This document shows, piece by piece, positions 51,428 to 60,483 of a stretch of DNA of 64,000 nucleotides (position 1 is the first letter of the stretch; every line of letters begins with the position of its first letter). Position numbers and translations under genes: made by a program. The notes under the pieces were generated by a model, which had not been told where the DNA came from, made no database searches, and saw only the letters and a program-made list of their open reading frames with translations. The DNA is from Litoribacillus peritrichatus (GTDB lineage: Bacteria; Pseudomonadota; Gammaproteobacteria; Pseudomonadales; Litoribrevibacteraceae). Where the stretch lies: assembly GCF_039537985.1 (NCBI RefSeq), contig NZ_BAABBN010000004.1:1178001-1242000 (forward strand), read 5' to 3'.

Positions 51428-52930
51428 ATGACCAATAAAACTTTGATGGTACAAGGCTGTACTTCTGATGCAGGCAAGAGCATGTTTGTGACGGCACTTT
51501 GCAGAGCCATCAAGCGCAAAGGTATTTCGGTCGCACCTTTTAAACCACAGAATATGGCACTCAACAGTGCAGTAACGGCAGAAGGCGGCGAAATCGGCAG
51601 GGCGCAAGCCGTTCAGGCGGTTGCTTGTGGCTTGGCGCCTCACGTGGATATGAACCCGATTTTATTAAAGCCGAATTCGGACACCGGATCGCAAGTCATT
51701 GTTCATGGTAAAGCCATCACCAATATGACTGCGGCTAAGTATCACGATTATAAACTGACCGCGATGGATGCTGTGGTGGCATCACATCAACGTTTGGTGA
51801 ATCAATACGACTGTGTGATGGTGGAGGGCGCCGGTTCACCTGCGGAGATTAATCTGCGAGCGAATGACATTGCCAACATGGGGTTTGCAGAACGAGTGGA
51901 CTGTCCCGTTATCTTAATTGCTGATATTGACCGGGGTGGCGTATTTGCACACTTGGTAGGTACTTTAGAGTTGCTTTCTGAAACAGAACAAGCACGGGTT
52001 GTTGGGTTTGTGATTAACCGTTTTCGTGGTGATATTGGTTTATTAAAACCTGGGCTGGATTGGCTGGAAGAAAGGACGGGCAAACCTGTGTTGGGCGTGA
52101 TGCCGTATTTGCATGGCCTGCACTTAGAGGCCGAAGACAGCTTAGCGTTAGACCGTCACCGCGCGGCAGAAGGCGACAAATTTCAGGTGGTGATTCCTCG
52201 GTTGCCACACATTAGTAACCATACCGATTTTGATCCGTTGACGTTACATCCGCAGTTATCTGTACAGTTTGTTGGTAATGATCAGCTGATAAGTGCTGAT
52301 GGCCAATATCCTAAGGCCGACTTAATTATTCTTCCTGGTTCAAAGTCAGTCGCGACCGATCTTGAGTGGCTTAAACAACAAGGCTGGCAAGATTACATTC
52401 AACGTCATTTGAGGTTTGGGGGCAAAGTACTGGGCATTTGTGGTGGTTATCAAATGCTGGGCAAGACTCTGGAAGACCCGGACGAGATCGAAGGGGATGT
52501 TAAGCAAACGGAAGGTTTAGGTTTGCTGAGCATTTCGACTGTGCTTAAACCTGAAAAACAATTAAGGAACGTTCAAGGTGAGTTGAACATACCTTTAGCG
52601 GATGAACTGCTTTCAGTACCGGTTTCCGGGTATGAAATACATGCAGGCGTGACCAGCGGCAAGGATTTGGAAAAGCCATTAATAACGGCTTTAAACACAG
52701 ATATAGGCCAGGATGGCGCGAGATCAACCGATAACCAAATTATCGGGACATATCTGCATGGATTGTTTGAAACCACCGAAGCCTGTAATCTCATCATGAG
52801 TTGGGCTGGTCTTAAAAATGCGCAGGCACCAGACTACGAAAAACTTCGTGAAGAAGGTATAGATAGAGTGGCGGATGCGGTTGAACAACACTTTGATCTG
52901 GATAAAGTGATTAAACTGTTAAATCTTTAA
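51428..52930 (+). CDS. cobQ: Adenosylcobyric acid synthase CobQ
   Basis: The 500-residue protein has an N-terminal ATP-binding domain (LMVQGCTSDAGKSMFVTALCR, APFKPQNMALNSAV, GRAQAVQAVACGL) and a C-terminal amidotransferase domain (VLGICGGYQMLGK nucleophile, GTYLHGLFE histidine). It amidates the b, d, e and g side chains. It is the last cobalamin gene in the plus-strand operon, starting four bases after the decarboxylase stop. Confidence 0.95.
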   Translation: MTNKTLMVQGCTSDAGKSMFVTALCRAIKRKGISVAPFKPQNMALNSAVTAEGGEIGRAQAVQAVACGLAPHVDMNPILLKPNSDTGSQVIVHGKAITNMTAAKYHDYKLTAMDAVVASHQRLVNQYDCVMVEGAGSPAEINLRANDIANMGFAERVDCPVILIADIDRGGVFAHLVGTLELLSETEQARVVGFVINRFRGDIGLLKPGLDWLEERTGKPVLGVMPYLHGLHLEAEDSLALDRHRAAEGDKFQVVIPRLPHISNHTDFDPLTLHPQLSVQFVGNDQLISADGQYPKADLIILPGSKSVATDLEWLKQQGWQDYIQRHLRFGGKVLGICGGYQMLGKTLEDPDEIEGDVKQTEGLGLLSISTVLKPEKQLRNVQGELNIPLADELLSVPVSGYEIHAGVTSGKDLEKPLITALNTDIGQDGARSTDNQIIGTYLHGLFETTEACNLIMSWAGLKNAQAPDYEKLREEGIDRVADAVEQHFDLDKVIKLLNL

Positions 52931-52954
52931 GTTTGGTATTTAGGACTATTTTCC

Positions 52955-53566
52955 ATGGATAGGGTTAAGCATTTCTTCTGTTTTATATTCGTGCTCGTTC
53001 TGGTGGGTTGCAGTGACACCAAACAACTTTCACCACTGTCAACGGATGATACCATTCTTGCCTTTGGTGATAGCCTGACGTATGGCGTTGGCGCTAAAAA
53101 TGGTAAGACCTACCCGGAGGTTCTCTCTGAGCTCACTGGCATACAAGTCATTAATGCCGGTGTGTCTGGCGAGACTACGTCCAAGGGCATACTCCGGTTT
53201 TCGGATGTTCTTGATGAGCATCAGCCGCAACTCATTATTCTGCTGGAAGGCGGTAACGATGTGCTGCGAAACCATCCTCCATCACAAACCAAAAGTAACC
53301 TTGCCTAAATGATAGAAGCTGCTCAGACGCGAGGTGTTGATGTGGTGTTAATCGGTGTTCCACAAAAAAGTCTGTTTTCCGACAGCGCGCCCTTGTATGG
53401 CGAACTGGCCGAGAAATACGGGTTGGTTTTTGAAGGTGAACTGCTTGCTGATATGCTCCGAAGTGCCAAATACAAATCTGACCCGATTCACTTAAATGCC
53501 GAGGGGTATGAGGTGTTTGCGGAAGGGGTTTATGAGGTGTTGAAGGTGAATGGGGCGGTTGAGTAA
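52955..53566 (+). pseudogene. GDSL/SGNH esterase (TesA-like) with one nonsense codon
   Basis: The frame encodes a lipoprotein-type signal (LVLVGCSD), block I (FGDSLTYGVGAKNGKTYPEVL), block III (ILLEGGNDVLRN) and block V (DPIHLNAEGYEVFA). This is a complete arylesterase/acyl-CoA thioesterase-I-like set. A TAA at 53306-53308 stops the frame between NLA and MIEAAQTRG, where relatives continue without a break. A single C-to-T change from CAA (Gln) would explain it. The 3' part could be translated alone from the ATG after the stop but would lack the catalytic serine. Confidence 0.85.
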
Positions 53567-53592
53567 ATTTCACATAGTAGGAGTGTTAATAA

Positions 53593-54066
53593 ATGAGTTT
53601 AGGGACAATCATTAGAAATTGTAGGTTTTTACCTGTGCTGATGGCTTCATCGGTGCTTTCAAGTTTGGCATTCAGTTCGTCTGGTATTGAGCGTCTTGGC
53701 GATAGACAACAACAATCGAGACATTACGAAACTACTTTAATGTTAGATAAGGGTATTCTACATGGAAGGATAAAAGAACAGTTTGATAGCTGCTGGAAGA
53801 GTGAACCAAAAAAATTCACCAAAATCACTCCTCAAGTATATGGTGATATTTGGGAAGAAGAGAGTCGCTCGGTTTTTAAACTGTATTCAAATCCTGGGGC
53901 ACCTCAAAAAGTCTTTCATACTCAAGTAGCTGAGATTTGGCTGTATGAGGATGGTAGTGAAGCAACAAAAGTAAAGATAAATACTCAAAAGGTCATCAAT
54001 ACTGAAACACTTATTTCTTGGGTGAATGGTCAAAAGGAATGTGCTTACCTGGATCATGGCTATTAA
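53593..54066 (+). CDS. Exported protein of unknown function (157 aa)
   Basis: The protein has a hydrophobic N-terminus (about 11-30), probably a signal peptide. No recognised domain follows. Landmarks are GRIKEQFDSCWKSEPKKF and a second cysteine near the C-terminus (KECAYLDHGY) that may form a disulfide. It lies on the same strand as the next two small genes, but spacings of 45 and 14 bases do not prove an operon. Confidence 0.55.
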   Translation: MSLGTIIRNCRFLPVLMASSVLSSLAFSSSGIERLGDRQQQSRHYETTLMLDKGILHGRIKEQFDSCWKSEPKKFTKITPQVYGDIWEEESRSVFKLYSNPGAPQKVFHTQVAEIWLYEDGSEATKVKINTQKVINTETLISWVNGQKECAYLDHGY

Positions 54067-54111
54067 CTGTAATAGCAGTACCATTTCTGATCACTAAGTA
54101 GTGAACATTCA

Positions 54112-54519
54112 ATGAAATTAATACTCTCTCTTTTTATTTTAGTTGGTGCTTTTGTGGCTTCCTGGAAATACTACTTCTGGGAGCCAAGCGACTTCAGCAA
54201 AGACTCATTGGCCTATCATTTAAAAATAAGTCCTCAAATAAAAGCGTTTCCATTGTGGGAACCGAGCTCCGAACCTCTCTTTAAGTACTTCACTGGCGAT
54301 GGTGTGAAGCAAACCACCGTTGCTATGATGTATAACTCAAATTTGAGTAAACGAGATTTGGTGCACCGGATTGAAGACTTAGGTCTTACATGCCGAATTT
54401 CCTCACAAGTTGTTTTTTGTACCAGAAATCATAACATTTCAATTATCTTGACTAGCAGTTTGGGTTCTACTGACGTGATTGTGGATGTGACGTTTATTGG
54501 GATGGAAGTTAATAGCTAA
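54112..54519 (+). CDS. Small membrane-anchored protein of unknown function (135 aa)
   Basis: An N-terminal hydrophobic segment (residues 2-18) anchors or exports a polar domain with two cysteines (LTCRISSQVVFCTRN) that could pair outside the cytoplasm. No family is recognised. It is followed 14 bases later by another small gene. Confidence 0.55.
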   Translation: MKLILSLFILVGAFVASWKYYFWEPSDFSKDSLAYHLKISPQIKAFPLWEPSSEPLFKYFTGDGVKQTTVAMMYNSNLSKRDLVHRIEDLGLTCRISSQVVFCTRNHNISIILTSSLGSTDVIVDVTFIGMEVNS

Positions 54520-54533
54520 CATCAAGGTCTAAC

Positions 54534-54854
54534 ATGGAAAGCAAAGAAATCGAATTTGATTCTGAATTATTTAAAGATTTGAAGAAGATTGCTGATCGAG
54601 AGGGGTTTCAGGAGTGTCTTGAAATATTGTCGACTTACAATAATCAAAAGCTGACCCTGAGTCAGGATCAGGCCCAATATTTAACAGATGTGCTGGGTTT
54701 TGAAGCCACACGATTGAGTCTTAAATCCCCTTATTCAGATGAGCACCCAAATTACACCGAAGAGGGTGCGGACGAGTGGGCTGATTTTTGCCAAAGTGTT
54801 GTTCCTCATGCGATGAACTGCATCAAGAGATATTTTGATGTGGAAGAGGAATGA
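54534..54854 (+). CDS. Small acidic cytoplasmic protein of unknown function (106 aa)
   Basis: The protein is acidic and helical (ELFKDLKKIADREGFQECLEILSTY, GADEWADFCQSVVPHAMNCIKRYF) with no signal peptide. I do not recognise it. A perfect 14-bp hairpin follows its stop. Confidence 0.6.
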   Translation: MESKEIEFDSELFKDLKKIADREGFQECLEILSTYNNQKLTLSQDQAQYLTDVLGFEATRLSLKSPYSDEHPNYTEEGADEWADFCQSVVPHAMNCIKRYFDVEEE

Positions 54855-54856
54855 TT

Positions 54857-54889
54857 TGTAGTAGTTCAGACTTGCTCTGAACTACTACA
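54857..54889 (+). terminator. Stem-loop after the 106-aa gene
   Basis: TGTAGTAGTTCAGA pairs perfectly with TCTGAACTACTACA (14 bp) across a five-base loop. There is no T-run, so it may be a 3' stabiliser or a factor-dependent terminator. Confidence 0.5.
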
Positions 54890-55004
54890 TCTGAACTAAT
54901 TCATTTAAAGGTACAGACGGGGTTCATTCAGCCCGCATTCATCCACGGGCTTTATCATTAACTTAAAGAGGGCTTGCTCTCAGTTGCAATGATGGATGGT
55001 TTGG

Positions 55005-55331
55005 ATGAAGTCTCATGTCGGTTTAATGTTTTTAGTCTTACTCTTATCTGGTTGCGGCACCGTCAACACGGTTTTCCGCGATGAGTATGTTGTCCATGTC
55101 AACATGAAAGAAGTTAAGACGAAATGCAGTTCCATTTCTCGAATATACAGTGGCGTGTCGTATGATTTATGTTTATTGCATGCTGAGCCTTCTTCATCGC
55201 CACTGATTTTGTCTGCCCCTGTGCCATTTGTGTTGGTTGATATTGCACTGTCAGGTGTTGCTGACACTGTTTTATTGCCGTACGGTATCTACAAGCAAGT
55301 TGATGCTGGCAACATCGAACTGAATCGTTAA
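55005..55331 (+). CDS. YceK/YidQ-family lipoprotein
   Basis: The 108-residue protein has a lipobox (LLLSGCGT) and the family's RIYSGVSYDLCLL and VDIALSGVADTVLLPYGIYKQV segments. These match YceK/YidQ (DUF1375) lipoproteins of unknown function. It would be lipidated at the cysteine and held in the inner or outer membrane. I chose the ATG at 55005; 54996 is an in-frame alternative. A hairpin follows. Confidence 0.85.
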   Translation: MKSHVGLMFLVLLLSGCGTVNTVFRDEYVVHVNMKEVKTKCSSISRIYSGVSYDLCLLHAEPSSSPLILSAPVPFVLVDIALSGVADTVLLPYGIYKQVDAGNIELNR

Positions 55332-55385
55332 GTGACCTTGCTTTCCTAAACTAAATTCAAATTTTGACCTATCTATGAAGCTTTC

Positions 55386-55410
55386 TTTGGTTGTTTTTAT
55401 TACAACCAAA
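55386..55410 (+). terminator. Stem-loop after the YceK-like gene
   Basis: TTTGGTTGT pairs with ACAACCAAA (9 bp) around a seven-base loop. TTGGG and a CTTTTTC tract follow shortly after. Confidence 0.6.
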
Positions 55411-55561
55411 TTGGGCTTTTTCTGTAATCACTTGTAGTAACTATTTTCCTCACTCTGGCTAGTCTTACTGTTTAGCGAGTTGTCAGCGACTTCTTGTGAA
55501 ATAGGTAAGTTGAACGCGAATTTTAATCTGTACCCATTCGATTGGATTTAAGGAGAATAGG

Positions 55562-57451
55562 ATGTCTAAAAATACAAGCCGTGCAGACTTTTTTAAGAGT
55601 AACCCCGCAGCCAAAGCCTGGTCAGTACTGGATGATGCTGCAAATAAGCAGATGGGGGTTACCTCTGGGTGTCCTAAGCTCGAAGAGGGTTGTTTCAAAG
55701 GAAAAACGGCCATTATTATTGGCTCTGGCGTCAGCGGACTAACAACTGCCTATGAGTTACTGGCGAAGAAGACAGGTATGAAAGTGACGATTCTTGAGGC
55801 GCAGAACCGAACGGGTGGTCGTTGTCTGACTTTACGTACTGGGGATACGCTAGTTCAAGATCAGGACAGTGAGTTGTTTCATTCAAAAAAGGGGAGTACC
55901 CAGGTTGTACGCTTTGATCGTCCGCAGGGTGATAATGAACCTTATCTCAATGCGGGGCCGGGTCGTATCCCGTCTGGCCATAAACGTTTATTACAGTATT
56001 TGAAAACCTTTGGTGTGGATGTCGAAGTCTATGTGATGGACAGTGCTTCGAACCTGGTTCAAACCACTGAAGGGTACGGTGGTAACCCTGTGGTGAGTCG
56101 TCGTTTGGATCATAATACCCGAGGCCATGTGGCTGAAATGGTCTATAAAAATGCTGACGTCTTAATCAATGGCCTGAATTCAGACTGCTCTGATGAAGAG
56201 AAGTCGTCACAGGTTGAAAAGCTGAAGGATCTGATGGTCAGTTTTGGTGATCTTAGCCCGAACGGTGATTATAACGTAGGGGCGGCGCCTGATGGTCAGG
56301 ATGAGAATTTGAAAGCGTCTGATCGAGCTGGCTTTTCGGTACTGCCTGGCGTCGACAGTGGAGTAGTCGCTGAGATGCTGAACCTGAACAGTTTGTTGGA
56401 TTCAGAGTTTTGGAAAGTTAATTTTTATCAACCACAGGACTTTTTATGGCAACCAACCTTGTTTCAGCCTGTGGGAGGGATGGATCAGGTGCAACATGCA
56501 TTTGCGCAACAAGTGGCTGCTCTTGGCGGCACCATCCATTTAAACAGCCCTGTGAAGAAAATTGATTGGGACGAGGAAAACCAACAATTTGAAGTCCATG
56601 TCGCTCAGTTGGGTTCAGATCAATGCGAAGTGCTCAAGGCGGATTATTGCTTCAGTAATGTCGCGATTCCATTTTTGGAAAAAATGTTGTCAGATCGATT
56701 GCAGGGGGCAGGTGCAAATAAGGGCTTTGATGAAAGCTTTAAATCGGGCTTGAAGGCAGTATACAAAGCGCAAAATACCCCTGAACTTAAAGATGGGTTT
56801 CCGGATCGATTTTTAGCGTGTACTACCAAAATAGGGTGGCAGGCTGAACGCTCTTTATGGCAAGGCGGCCCTGTTGCGACGTGTCATGATGAGCACCTAA
56901 AAAGGCCGGATTCAGAAAAAGGGGTTGTCCCGATTTTTGGCGGTATTTCCCGAACCGACAATGAGATCGTTCAAATATGGTATCCATCGAACGATTATCA
57001 TGATCAAAAAGGCATTTTGACAGGGTGTTATAACTATTCAAAGAATGCCTATGAGATGGGGAATTTACCCATTGATAAACGTCTCGAACGGGCTCGTGAT
57101 GGTGCTAAGTTATTTGGTAAGGAATTTGGAGCGGGGCTGGAAAACGGGGTTGCGATTGCCTGGCAACACATGCCTTATATAAAAGGCGGTTGGGCGCAAT
57201 GGCACTTGGTGGGTGAGAATACCGCCGAAAGTGTTCATCACTTTAATCATTTAACACAAGGCACGGGCGTTGATGGCAGCAAGCAACCGAACTTCTTTAT
57301 TGTTGGTGATCAGTTGTCGTCATTACCTGGTTGGCAGGAAGGCGCCATTGTCGCTGCATTGAATGCTTTGTCGCGAGCCGCTGATTGCAGTTTGCCTATC
57401 CCTCATCTTGCAAGTTTGCCAGATACACGTGTTATGGTTGAAGGTGTTTAG
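55562..57451 (+). CDS. Flavin-dependent amine/L-amino-acid oxidase
   Basis: The 629-residue protein has an FAD-binding dinucleotide motif (AIIIGSGVSGLTTAYELLAKKTGMKVTILEAQNRTGGRC, about 49-88). A substrate-domain middle follows, and the C-terminal FAD segment is FFIVGDQLSSLPGWQEGAIVAALNAL. The family oxidises amines or L-amino acids to imines with release of hydrogen peroxide. There is no cleavable signal peptide, so it is cytoplasmic or exported in a folded state. TAAGGAG precedes the start. The strong terminator shared with ilvC follows. The substrate is not evident. Confidence 0.88.
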   Translation: MSKNTSRADFFKSNPAAKAWSVLDDAANKQMGVTSGCPKLEEGCFKGKTAIIIGSGVSGLTTAYELLAKKTGMKVTILEAQNRTGGRCLTLRTGDTLVQDQDSELFHSKKGSTQVVRFDRPQGDNEPYLNAGPGRIPSGHKRLLQYLKTFGVDVEVYVMDSASNLVQTTEGYGGNPVVSRRLDHNTRGHVAEMVYKNADVLINGLNSDCSDEEKSSQVEKLKDLMVSFGDLSPNGDYNVGAAPDGQDENLKASDRAGFSVLPGVDSGVVAEMLNLNSLLDSEFWKVNFYQPQDFLWQPTLFQPVGGMDQVQHAFAQQVAALGGTIHLNSPVKKIDWDEENQQFEVHVAQLGSDQCEVLKADYCFSNVAIPFLEKMLSDRLQGAGANKGFDESFKSGLKAVYKAQNTPELKDGFPDRFLACTTKIGWQAERSLWQGGPVATCHDEHLKRPDSEKGVVPIFGGISRTDNEIVQIWYPSNDYHDQKGILTGCYNYSKNAYEMGNLPIDKRLERARDGAKLFGKEFGAGLENGVAIAWQHMPYIKGGWAQWHLVGENTAESVHHFNHLTQGTGVDGSKQPNFFIVGDQLSSLPGWQEGAIVAALNALSRAADCSLPIPHLASLPDTRVMVEGV

Positions 57452-57503
57452 TTAATCGAATCGGCAGGATTGCTTATATTTGTTAAGGTGCTTTAAAGCG
57501 CAA

Positions 57504-57554
57504 AAAAAAGCCCGCTTTGTGTACCTCATAAGAAGTCATAAAGCGGGCTTTTTT
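57504..57554. terminator. Bidirectional rho-independent terminator
   Basis: A 15-bp stem (AAAAAAGCCCGCTTT with AAAGCGGGCTTTTTT) with A- and T-tracts on the outsides serves both the oxidase gene (plus) and ilvC (minus). Confidence 0.9.
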
Positions 57555-57571
57555 ACGTTAACACTGCTCAA

Positions 57572-57700
57572 GTTTAGAGAAGCGTCAACGAGGCAGTTAA
57601 GGCGAGGCAAAAATTGGTGAGAGAGCGGAGTTTATAAGTTATAAATGAGCAACTCGAACCAATTTTTAACAACGCCTTAACAACGCAGGTAGCTTCTAAC
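57572..57700. repeat. Long palindromic dispersed element, copy B
   Basis: Paired arms are GTTAAGGCG (57596-57604) with CGCCTTAAC (57673-57681), AAAAATTGGT (57609-57618) with ACCAATTTTT (57658-57667), and an outer imperfect GAAGC/GCTTC pair. The apex is CGGAGT...TAAATGAGCA (57626-57651), as in the copy at 725-866. It lies between the shared terminator and the ilvC stop codon. Confidence 0.75.
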
Positions 57701-57702
57701 GA

Positions 57703-59193
57703 TTAGTTAGTTGCTTCAACAATACGCTTCATATCTGTCATGTAGCCACGTAGCTCTTCACCGATGTACTCAACCGGGTGGTTACGGATAGCGTCGTTCA
57801 CTTCAACCAAACGAGCGTTGTCTACAGAAGTAGAAGTTAGCTCAAGACCTTTACCGATCTCAGCAGTAGTAATAGAAGGCATGAACTTCTCAGCCAATAG
57901 AGGCACTGCAGCGTGAGCGAACAGGTAGCAGCCGTATTCAGCCGTGTCAGAGATCACAACGTTCATTTCGTAAAGCTTCTTACGAGCAATTGTGTTAGCG
58001 ATCAATGGCGTTTCATGAAGAGACTCATAGTAAGCAGATTCTTCGATGATGCCAGACTCAACCATAGATTCAAACGCAAGCTCAACACCGGCTTTAACCA
58101 TAGCAACAAGCATGATGCCTTTGTCGAAGTACTCTTGCTCGTCGATTACAGTGTCACAAGCGCCTTCTTTTTCGAAGCCTGTTTCAGCCGTTTCTTCACG
58201 CCACTTTAGAAGGTTCGCGTCGTCGTTTGCCCAGTCTTCCATCATAGTCTTAGAGAAGTGACCTGTGATGATGTCGTCCTGGTGCTTGCGGAACAATGGA
58301 CGCATAAGCTCTTTCAGCTCTTCAGCCATGTCGAACGCTTTGATCTTAGCAGGGTTAGAAAGACGATCCATCATGTTAGTGATGCCGCCGATCTTCAATG
58401 CTTCAGTGATTGTTTCCCAACCGAACTGAATCAATTTAGCTGCGTATGGGCCGTCGATGCCTTCAGCAACCATTTTGTCGTAGCCCAAGATAGCGCCAGT
58501 CTGCAACATACCACATAGGATAGTTTGCTCACCCATAAGGTCAGACTTAACTTCAGCAACGAAAGAAGACTCAAGACAACCTGCACGGTCACCACCAGTT
58601 GCAGAAGCGTATGCTTTAGCAAGATCCCAGCCTTCGCCACGTGGATCGTTTTCAGGGTGAACAGCAAGAAGAGTAGGTACACCGAAGCCACGCTTGTATT
58701 CTTCACGTACTTCAGAACCAGGGCACTTAGGAGCAACCATGATTACTGTGATGTCTTCACGGATCTGCATGCCTTCTTCAACCACGTTAAAACCGTGAGA
58801 GTAAGCAAGTGCAGAGTCTTTCTTCATCAAAGGCATAACCGCTGTAACTACGGCAGTGTGCTGCTTATCAGGAGTTAGGTTAAGTACTAGATCAGCTTGA
58901 GGAATCAAGTCTTCGTAAGTACCAACAGTGAAACCGTTTTCAGAAGCGTTAACGAAAGAAGCACGCTTCTCTTCGATTGCTGCTGCACGTAGCGCGTAAG
59001 AAATGTCCAAACCTGAGTCACGCATGTTCAAACCTTGGTTAAGGCCTTGCGCACCACAACCAACGATGACGATTTTCTTACCTTTAAGATATTCACAACC
59101 TTCAGAAAACTCTGAACGGTCCATAAAACGACAACGACCAAGCTGGTCCAACTGCTCACGCAGGTTTAGCGTGTTGAAATAGTTATTAGACAT
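57703..59193 (-). CDS. ilvC: Ketol-acid reductoisomerase, class II (long form)
   Basis: The 496-residue protein has the NADPH-binding start KKIVIVGCGAQGLNQGLNMRDSGLDISYALR and the VMVAPKCPGSEVREEYKRGFGVPTLLAVH segment. Two copies of the C-terminal catalytic domain (for example SDLMGEQTILCGMLQTG and AGVELAFESMVESGI) define the long class II form. It converts acetolactate and acetohydroxybutyrate in valine and isoleucine synthesis. It is divergent from ilvY, whose palindrome lies in the spacer. Confidence 0.97.
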   Translation of the reverse strand: MSNNYFNTLNLREQLDQLGRCRFMDRSEFSEGCEYLKGKKIVIVGCGAQGLNQGLNMRDSGLDISYALRAAAIEEKRASFVNASENGFTVGTYEDLIPQADLVLNLTPDKQHTAVVTAVMPLMKKDSALAYSHGFNVVEEGMQIREDITVIMVAPKCPGSEVREEYKRGFGVPTLLAVHPENDPRGEGWDLAKAYASATGGDRAGCLESSFVAEVKSDLMGEQTILCGMLQTGAILGYDKMVAEGIDGPYAAKLIQFGWETITEALKIGGITNMMDRLSNPAKIKAFDMAEELKELMRPLFRKHQDDIITGHFSKTMMEDWANDDANLLKWREETAETGFEKEGACDTVIDEQEYFDKGIMLVAMVKAGVELAFESMVESGIIEESAYYESLHETPLIANTIARKKLYEMNVVISDTAEYGCYLFAHAAVPLLAEKFMPSITTAEIGKGLELTSTSVDNARLVEVNDAIRNHPVEYIGEELRGYMTDMKRIVEATN

Positions 59194-59288
59194 CTTGTCT
59201 CTCCTATTTGTAGGTTATTCGGGATTTCAATGTGGTGCATTCTAGGCTAAGTTGATCGTTGCGTAAAATGCTATAATTGCTTTTTCTT

Positions 59289-59305
59289 ATTGCACTTCTT
59301 GCAAT
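59289..59305. promoter_or_regulatory. Probable IlvY operator
   Basis: ATTGCA-CTTCT-TGCAAT is a 6-5-6 inverted repeat midway in the ilvC/ilvY spacer. Further TTGCA/TGCAA half-sites flank it on both sides. LysR regulators of this type bind such tandem sites and activate the divergent ilvC gene when substrate is present. Confidence 0.7.
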
Positions 59306-59388
59306 GAAGGTGGTTGCAGGTAATGCAATGGCTACATTAGTTGTTGCTTTGATGGTGCGTATAGTACTGCTTGAATGAAGGTTTTGCT

Positions 59389-60267
59389 ATGGAATACAAA
59401 GATTTGGAAGTATTTGTTCTGTTGGCAGAACATCAGAATTTAGGGGTAGTCAGCCAATTAATTCATTGCAGTTCTTCCACTTTAAGTCGACGTTTGAAGC
59501 GTATGGAAGAGGGCGTTGGTGCCAATTTATTTGACCGGGAGGGAACGCGATTACGTTTGACGGAAGAGGGCGAGTTATTCCGTCAACATTCTGAACAAGC
59601 CTTGGAGTTATGGCGGCAGTTTAAATTGTCTGTTCAACGTCAGGCAAGTGAGCTGCAGGGCCAGTTAAGTATTTATTGTTCAGTGACTGCGAGTTACAGT
59701 TTTTTATCCGAATTACTCAGCCGTTTTCGGGCGCAACATCCTTTGGTTGATATTCGTTTAATCACGGGCGATGCCGCTGAATCCATTCCTCATGTGCAAT
59801 CCGGTGAGGCCGATGTGGTGATTGCCGCGCGTCCGGATCAACTGCCGGCTAACCTGACCTTTAAAACCATCACCACCGCACCCTTATTGTTCATTGCCCC
59901 GGTTGGGTTACAAACAGTGCCTGAATTACTTGAAGATGATATTGCCTGGGACAAGGTGCCTTTGGTGTTGTCGGAAACGGGTCTAGCAAGAACAAGAGTG
60001 GATCGCTGGTTTAAAAAGAAACGTTTGAAACAGAATATTTATGCGCAGGTTTCGGGTCATGAAGCCATTGTCAGTATGGTGAGTTTAGGTTGTGGGGTTG
60101 GCGTCGTGCCGGACTTGGTATTAAAGAACAGTCCCTTGATGAATAAGGTTCGAATAATGGAAGTATTGCCTGAGCTTGAACCCTTTGCAGTTGGCTTATG
60201 TGCTCAAAATAAACGCCTCAATGAGCCCTTGATTGCAGCTTTGTGGCAGACGGTGATGTGGGAGTAA
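59389..60267 (+). CDS. ilvY: IlvY, LysR-family activator of ilvC
   Basis: The 292-residue protein has an N-terminal helix-turn-helix (LGVVSQLIHCSSSTLSRRLKRMEEGVGANLF, about 17-47) and the LysR effector domain. Its divergent position from ilvC and the IlvY-like start (MEYKDLEVFVLLAEHQN) identify it. In enterics IlvY binds acetolactate or acetohydroxybutyrate and induces ilvC. The ATG at 59389 is preceded by GAAGG; a TTG at 59371 is possible. Confidence 0.92.
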   Translation: MEYKDLEVFVLLAEHQNLGVVSQLIHCSSSTLSRRLKRMEEGVGANLFDREGTRLRLTEEGELFRQHSEQALELWRQFKLSVQRQASELQGQLSIYCSVTASYSFLSELLSRFRAQHPLVDIRLITGDAAESIPHVQSGEADVVIAARPDQLPANLTFKTITTAPLLFIAPVGLQTVPELLEDDIAWDKVPLVLSETGLARTRVDRWFKKKRLKQNIYAQVSGHEAIVSMVSLGCGVGVVPDLVLKNSPLMNKVRIMEVLPELEPFAVGLCAQNKRLNEPLIAALWQTVMWE

Positions 60268-60334
60268 GGCCTCATTGAAGGTTGTTGTGAAGGGTAGTGT
60301 TAAGGGAGGTATGTAGTTAAGCAGTATAGCAGAG

Positions 60335-60355
60335 GCAGCCAACCGTTGTGGCTGC
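60335..60355 (+). terminator. Stem-loop after ilvY
   Basis: GCAGCCA pairs with TGGCTGC (7 bp, seven-base loop) in the 216-base spacer after ilvY. There is no T-run. Nothing else clear was seen in this spacer. Confidence 0.4.
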
Positions 60356-60483
60356 GCTTAAGCCAAGTTCGAGGCTCTCGTTTACAATGTGGCGCTCGCC
60401 AATTGAGAGCTGCATGTCATCGCGTATGAACTATAATAATTAGACTTCTTTCTTGTTTGAAAGCCAGCGGAACACGCTAAATT

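Noticed and set aside
53309..53566. Separate short gene downstream of the esterase nonsense codon
   Set aside because: It continues the same frame and contains the C-terminal esterase block, so it is treated as part of one broken gene.
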